A stretch of 7,736 bases of DNA from B1 sp964443415. Lineage in GTDB: Bacteria; Bacteroidota; Bacteroidia; UKL13-3. The stretch lies in NCBI GenBank assembly GCA_964443415.1, contig CAYUDC010000123.1:1-7736 (forward strand). Direction: 5' to 3'. This document shows positions 6,810 through 7,736 of this stretch, in pieces (position 1 is the first letter of the stretch; each line of letters begins with the position of its first letter). The position numbers and the translations under genes are program-made. The notes below the pieces were generated by a model, which was given only the letters and a program-made list of their open reading frames with translations, was not told the origin of the DNA and did not search any database.

Positions 6810-6841
6810 CAAAATTAATCAATATTCGGTTTGAACCAAAA
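6810..6841 (-). promoter_or_regulatory. Bacteroidota-type promoter for the lipoprotein gene
   Basis: On the minus strand, TTTTG (6837-6841) is followed by exactly 19 bases and then TAATTTTG (6810-6817), a full match to TTTG-N19-TAnnTTTG. The -7 box ends only 8 bases before the ATG at 6801, so the predicted transcript would start about 2-5 bases before the start codon. The -33 box is inside the 18-bp repeated element at 6825-6842. Confidence 0.6.
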
Positions 6842-6842
6842 T
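6825..6842. repeat. 18-bp element with GGTTTGAACC core, copy 2
   Basis: Identical over 18 bases to 1387-1404, and in the same orientation relative to the downstream minus-strand gene. It starts 23 bases upstream of the lipoprotein ATG and covers the spacer and -33 region of that gene's predicted promoter. A protein bound to its dyad could therefore block or modulate transcription. Confidence 0.5.
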
Positions 6843-6912
6843 TTTCTAACAATGCTGTTTTTGTTACCCAATAAAATTTCACTTCATCAAAAAACATTTT
6901 TCCTCTCCTGCC

Positions 6913-6939
6913 TCTTATTCAATAAAGTTCTTATTCAAT
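6913..6939. repeat. 11-bp direct repeat TCTTATTCAAT, two copies
   Basis: TCTTATTCAAT occurs at 6913-6923 and again at 6929-6939, with starts 16 bases apart, in the intergenic region between the divergent lipoprotein and reductase genes. The first copy also forms a perfect odd palindrome with its flank (TTATT-C-AATAA, 6915-6925). Tandem sites like this can be regulator-binding sites, but the AT-rich composition makes chance a fair alternative. Confidence 0.4.
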
Positions 6940-6984
6940 CACCAAACATGCCCTAAACAATGGGCTTATTTTTATATTAAATCT

Positions 6985-7731
6985 ATGAATTACCTAATTA
7001 CCGGAGCCGGAAGTGGTATTGGACGAGCCACCGCCATAGCCCTTGCAGAGCAAAACCACACCTGCTACCTGCTAGGAAGAAATGAAAAAAAGTTAACCGA
7101 AACGCTTTCACTTCTAAAGCCAGGCCATCACAAAATCTTGACGGCAGATATTTGCAAGCTACATGATTTGCAAAGCTGTGCCGCCCAACACCCAGCGCTT
7201 GTTCTGGATGGCATAATTGCCAATGCAGGGTTAGGCGGAGAAAACAATTTTGGAAAAGACGATAGATGGGAAGCCATTGTTTCTACCAATTTAAGTGGCA
7301 CCTATTATACGGTGAATACCTTTTTGCCCGCCTTACAAAAAAGCACGGCATCGGTTAAACACATATTAATTACTTCCTCTGTTTTGGCAAGATTAGGGGT
7401 AGCAAATTATTCTGCCTACTGCGCTTCAAAAGCTGGCCTTTTAGGATTAATGCGCAGTTGGGCCATTCAATATGCTCCAGAAAACATTTTGGTGAATGCC
7501 ATTTGTCCAGGTTGGGTAAATACAGATATGGCACTAGAGGGTTTACAAGGCATAGCCAATGGACTTGGCATAAGTAAAGAAGAATTTTATTCCATCGCCA
7601 TGCAGTCTGTTCCCTTGCGAAGAATGAGCAACCCAGAGGAAATTGCAGCCTTATTTATTTACCTTTTGCAACAACAATCCATTACTGGCCAAACCATCGA
7701 TATAAATGGCGGCTCTGTGATGAATAGCTAG
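6985..7731 (+). CDS. Short-chain dehydrogenase/reductase (classical SDR)
   Basis: A complete 248-residue cytoplasmic oxidoreductase of the classical SDR family, a Rossmann-fold enzyme using NAD(P)H; the substrate is unknown. The cofactor loop is TGAGSGIG (residues 6-13). NAG (80-82) stabilises the central sheet. The catalytic tetrad is Asn102, Ser132, Tyr145 and Lys149 (YCASK), with PG at 175-176 and the C-terminal strand IDINGG (238-243). Strand two ends in GRN with Arg32 and no acidic residue, which favours NADPH over NADH (inference). The 3-oxoacyl-ACP reductase (FabG) group has the same layout, but the short MNYLITGAGSGIG start and the single-gene context do not support calling it fabG. 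The start is the first ATG, one codon before the N of the first beta strand. It is divergent from the lipoprotein gene, and the stop lies 5 bases before the window end. TATTTTTA (6967-6974) may be its -7 box, but no well-spaced -33 is seen. Confidence 0.92.
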   Translation: MNYLITGAGSGIGRATAIALAEQNHTCYLLGRNEKKLTETLSLLKPGHHKILTADICKLHDLQSCAAQHPALVLDGIIANAGLGGENNFGKDDRWEAIVSTNLSGTYYTVNTFLPALQKSTASVKHILITSSVLARLGVANYSAYCASKAGLLGLMRSWAIQYAPENILVNAICPGWVNTDMALEGLQGIANGLGISKEEFYSIAMQSVPLRRMSNPEEIAALFIYLLQQQSITGQTIDINGGSVMNS

Positions 7732-7736
7732 CAATA

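Noticed and set aside
6802..6897. Longer lipoprotein reading frame starting at 6897
   Set aside because: The extra 32 residues would bury the lipoprotein signal peptide inside the protein and would run through the predicted promoter.
6950..6974. Hairpin GCCC-N8-GGGC followed by TTATTTTTA, as a terminator
   Set aside because: The stem is only 4 bp with an 8-base loop, no plus-strand gene lies upstream to be terminated, and it overlaps the likely promoter region of the reductase gene.

Overview
The window looks like a chromosomal piece from a member of the Bacteroidota, probably a soil or water lineage near Chitinophagales, Sphingobacteriales or Cytophagales. Three things point there. Several leaders carry the Bacteroidota-type promoter pattern (TTTG or TTG, then 19-20 bases, then TAnnTTTG). 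Shine-Dalgarno sequences are mostly absent or weak. The proteins also have the character of that phylum: the start of the sliding clamp, a DbpA-like helicase with DEFD in motif II, a secreted GH20 enzyme, and small lipoproteins. The species cannot be named from the sequence alone.

Layout, left to right. All genes except the last are on the minus strand. Bases 1-287 hold the first 95 codons of dnaN (DNA polymerase III sliding clamp), cut by the window edge, with a good promoter at 345-377. Bases 406-1374 encode a secreted zinc enzyme of the phospholipase C / S1-P1 nuclease fold. Bases 1422-2618 encode a DbpA-like DEAD-box RNA helicase interrupted by a run of exactly 100 N (2073-2172), an assembly gap that hides motif III and part of the inter-domain linker. 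Bases 2686-3657 encode a YeiH/UPF0324 membrane protein. Bases 3736-3819 are a tRNA-Leu(CAA) with its own promoter upstream and a long hairpin terminator downstream. Bases 3875-6184 encode a secreted GH20 beta-N-acetylhexosaminidase with C-terminal accessory domains. Bases 6268-6801 encode a small lipoprotein of unknown function. A 183-bp divergent intergenic region follows, then a complete plus-strand short-chain dehydrogenase/reductase (6985-7731).

The genes do not form one pathway. This is a mix of housekeeping functions (replication clamp, RNA helicase, tRNA) and envelope or secreted functions (zinc hydrolase, hexosaminidase, lipoprotein, transporter-like protein). The helicase and zinc-hydrolase genes are 47 bp apart and may be co-transcribed. 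I see no mobile element, CRISPR array, phage gene, toxin-antitoxin pair or defence system.

The least expected signal is a near-palindromic 10-mer, GGTTTGAACC, present four times. Two copies lie inside an identical 18-bp element just upstream of two genes for exported proteins. The other items worth a second look are a predicted almost leaderless lipoprotein mRNA, an 11-bp direct repeat in the divergent intergenic region, and the mis-sized assembly gap in the helicase gene. I do not see strong evidence for a new multi-gene system here.
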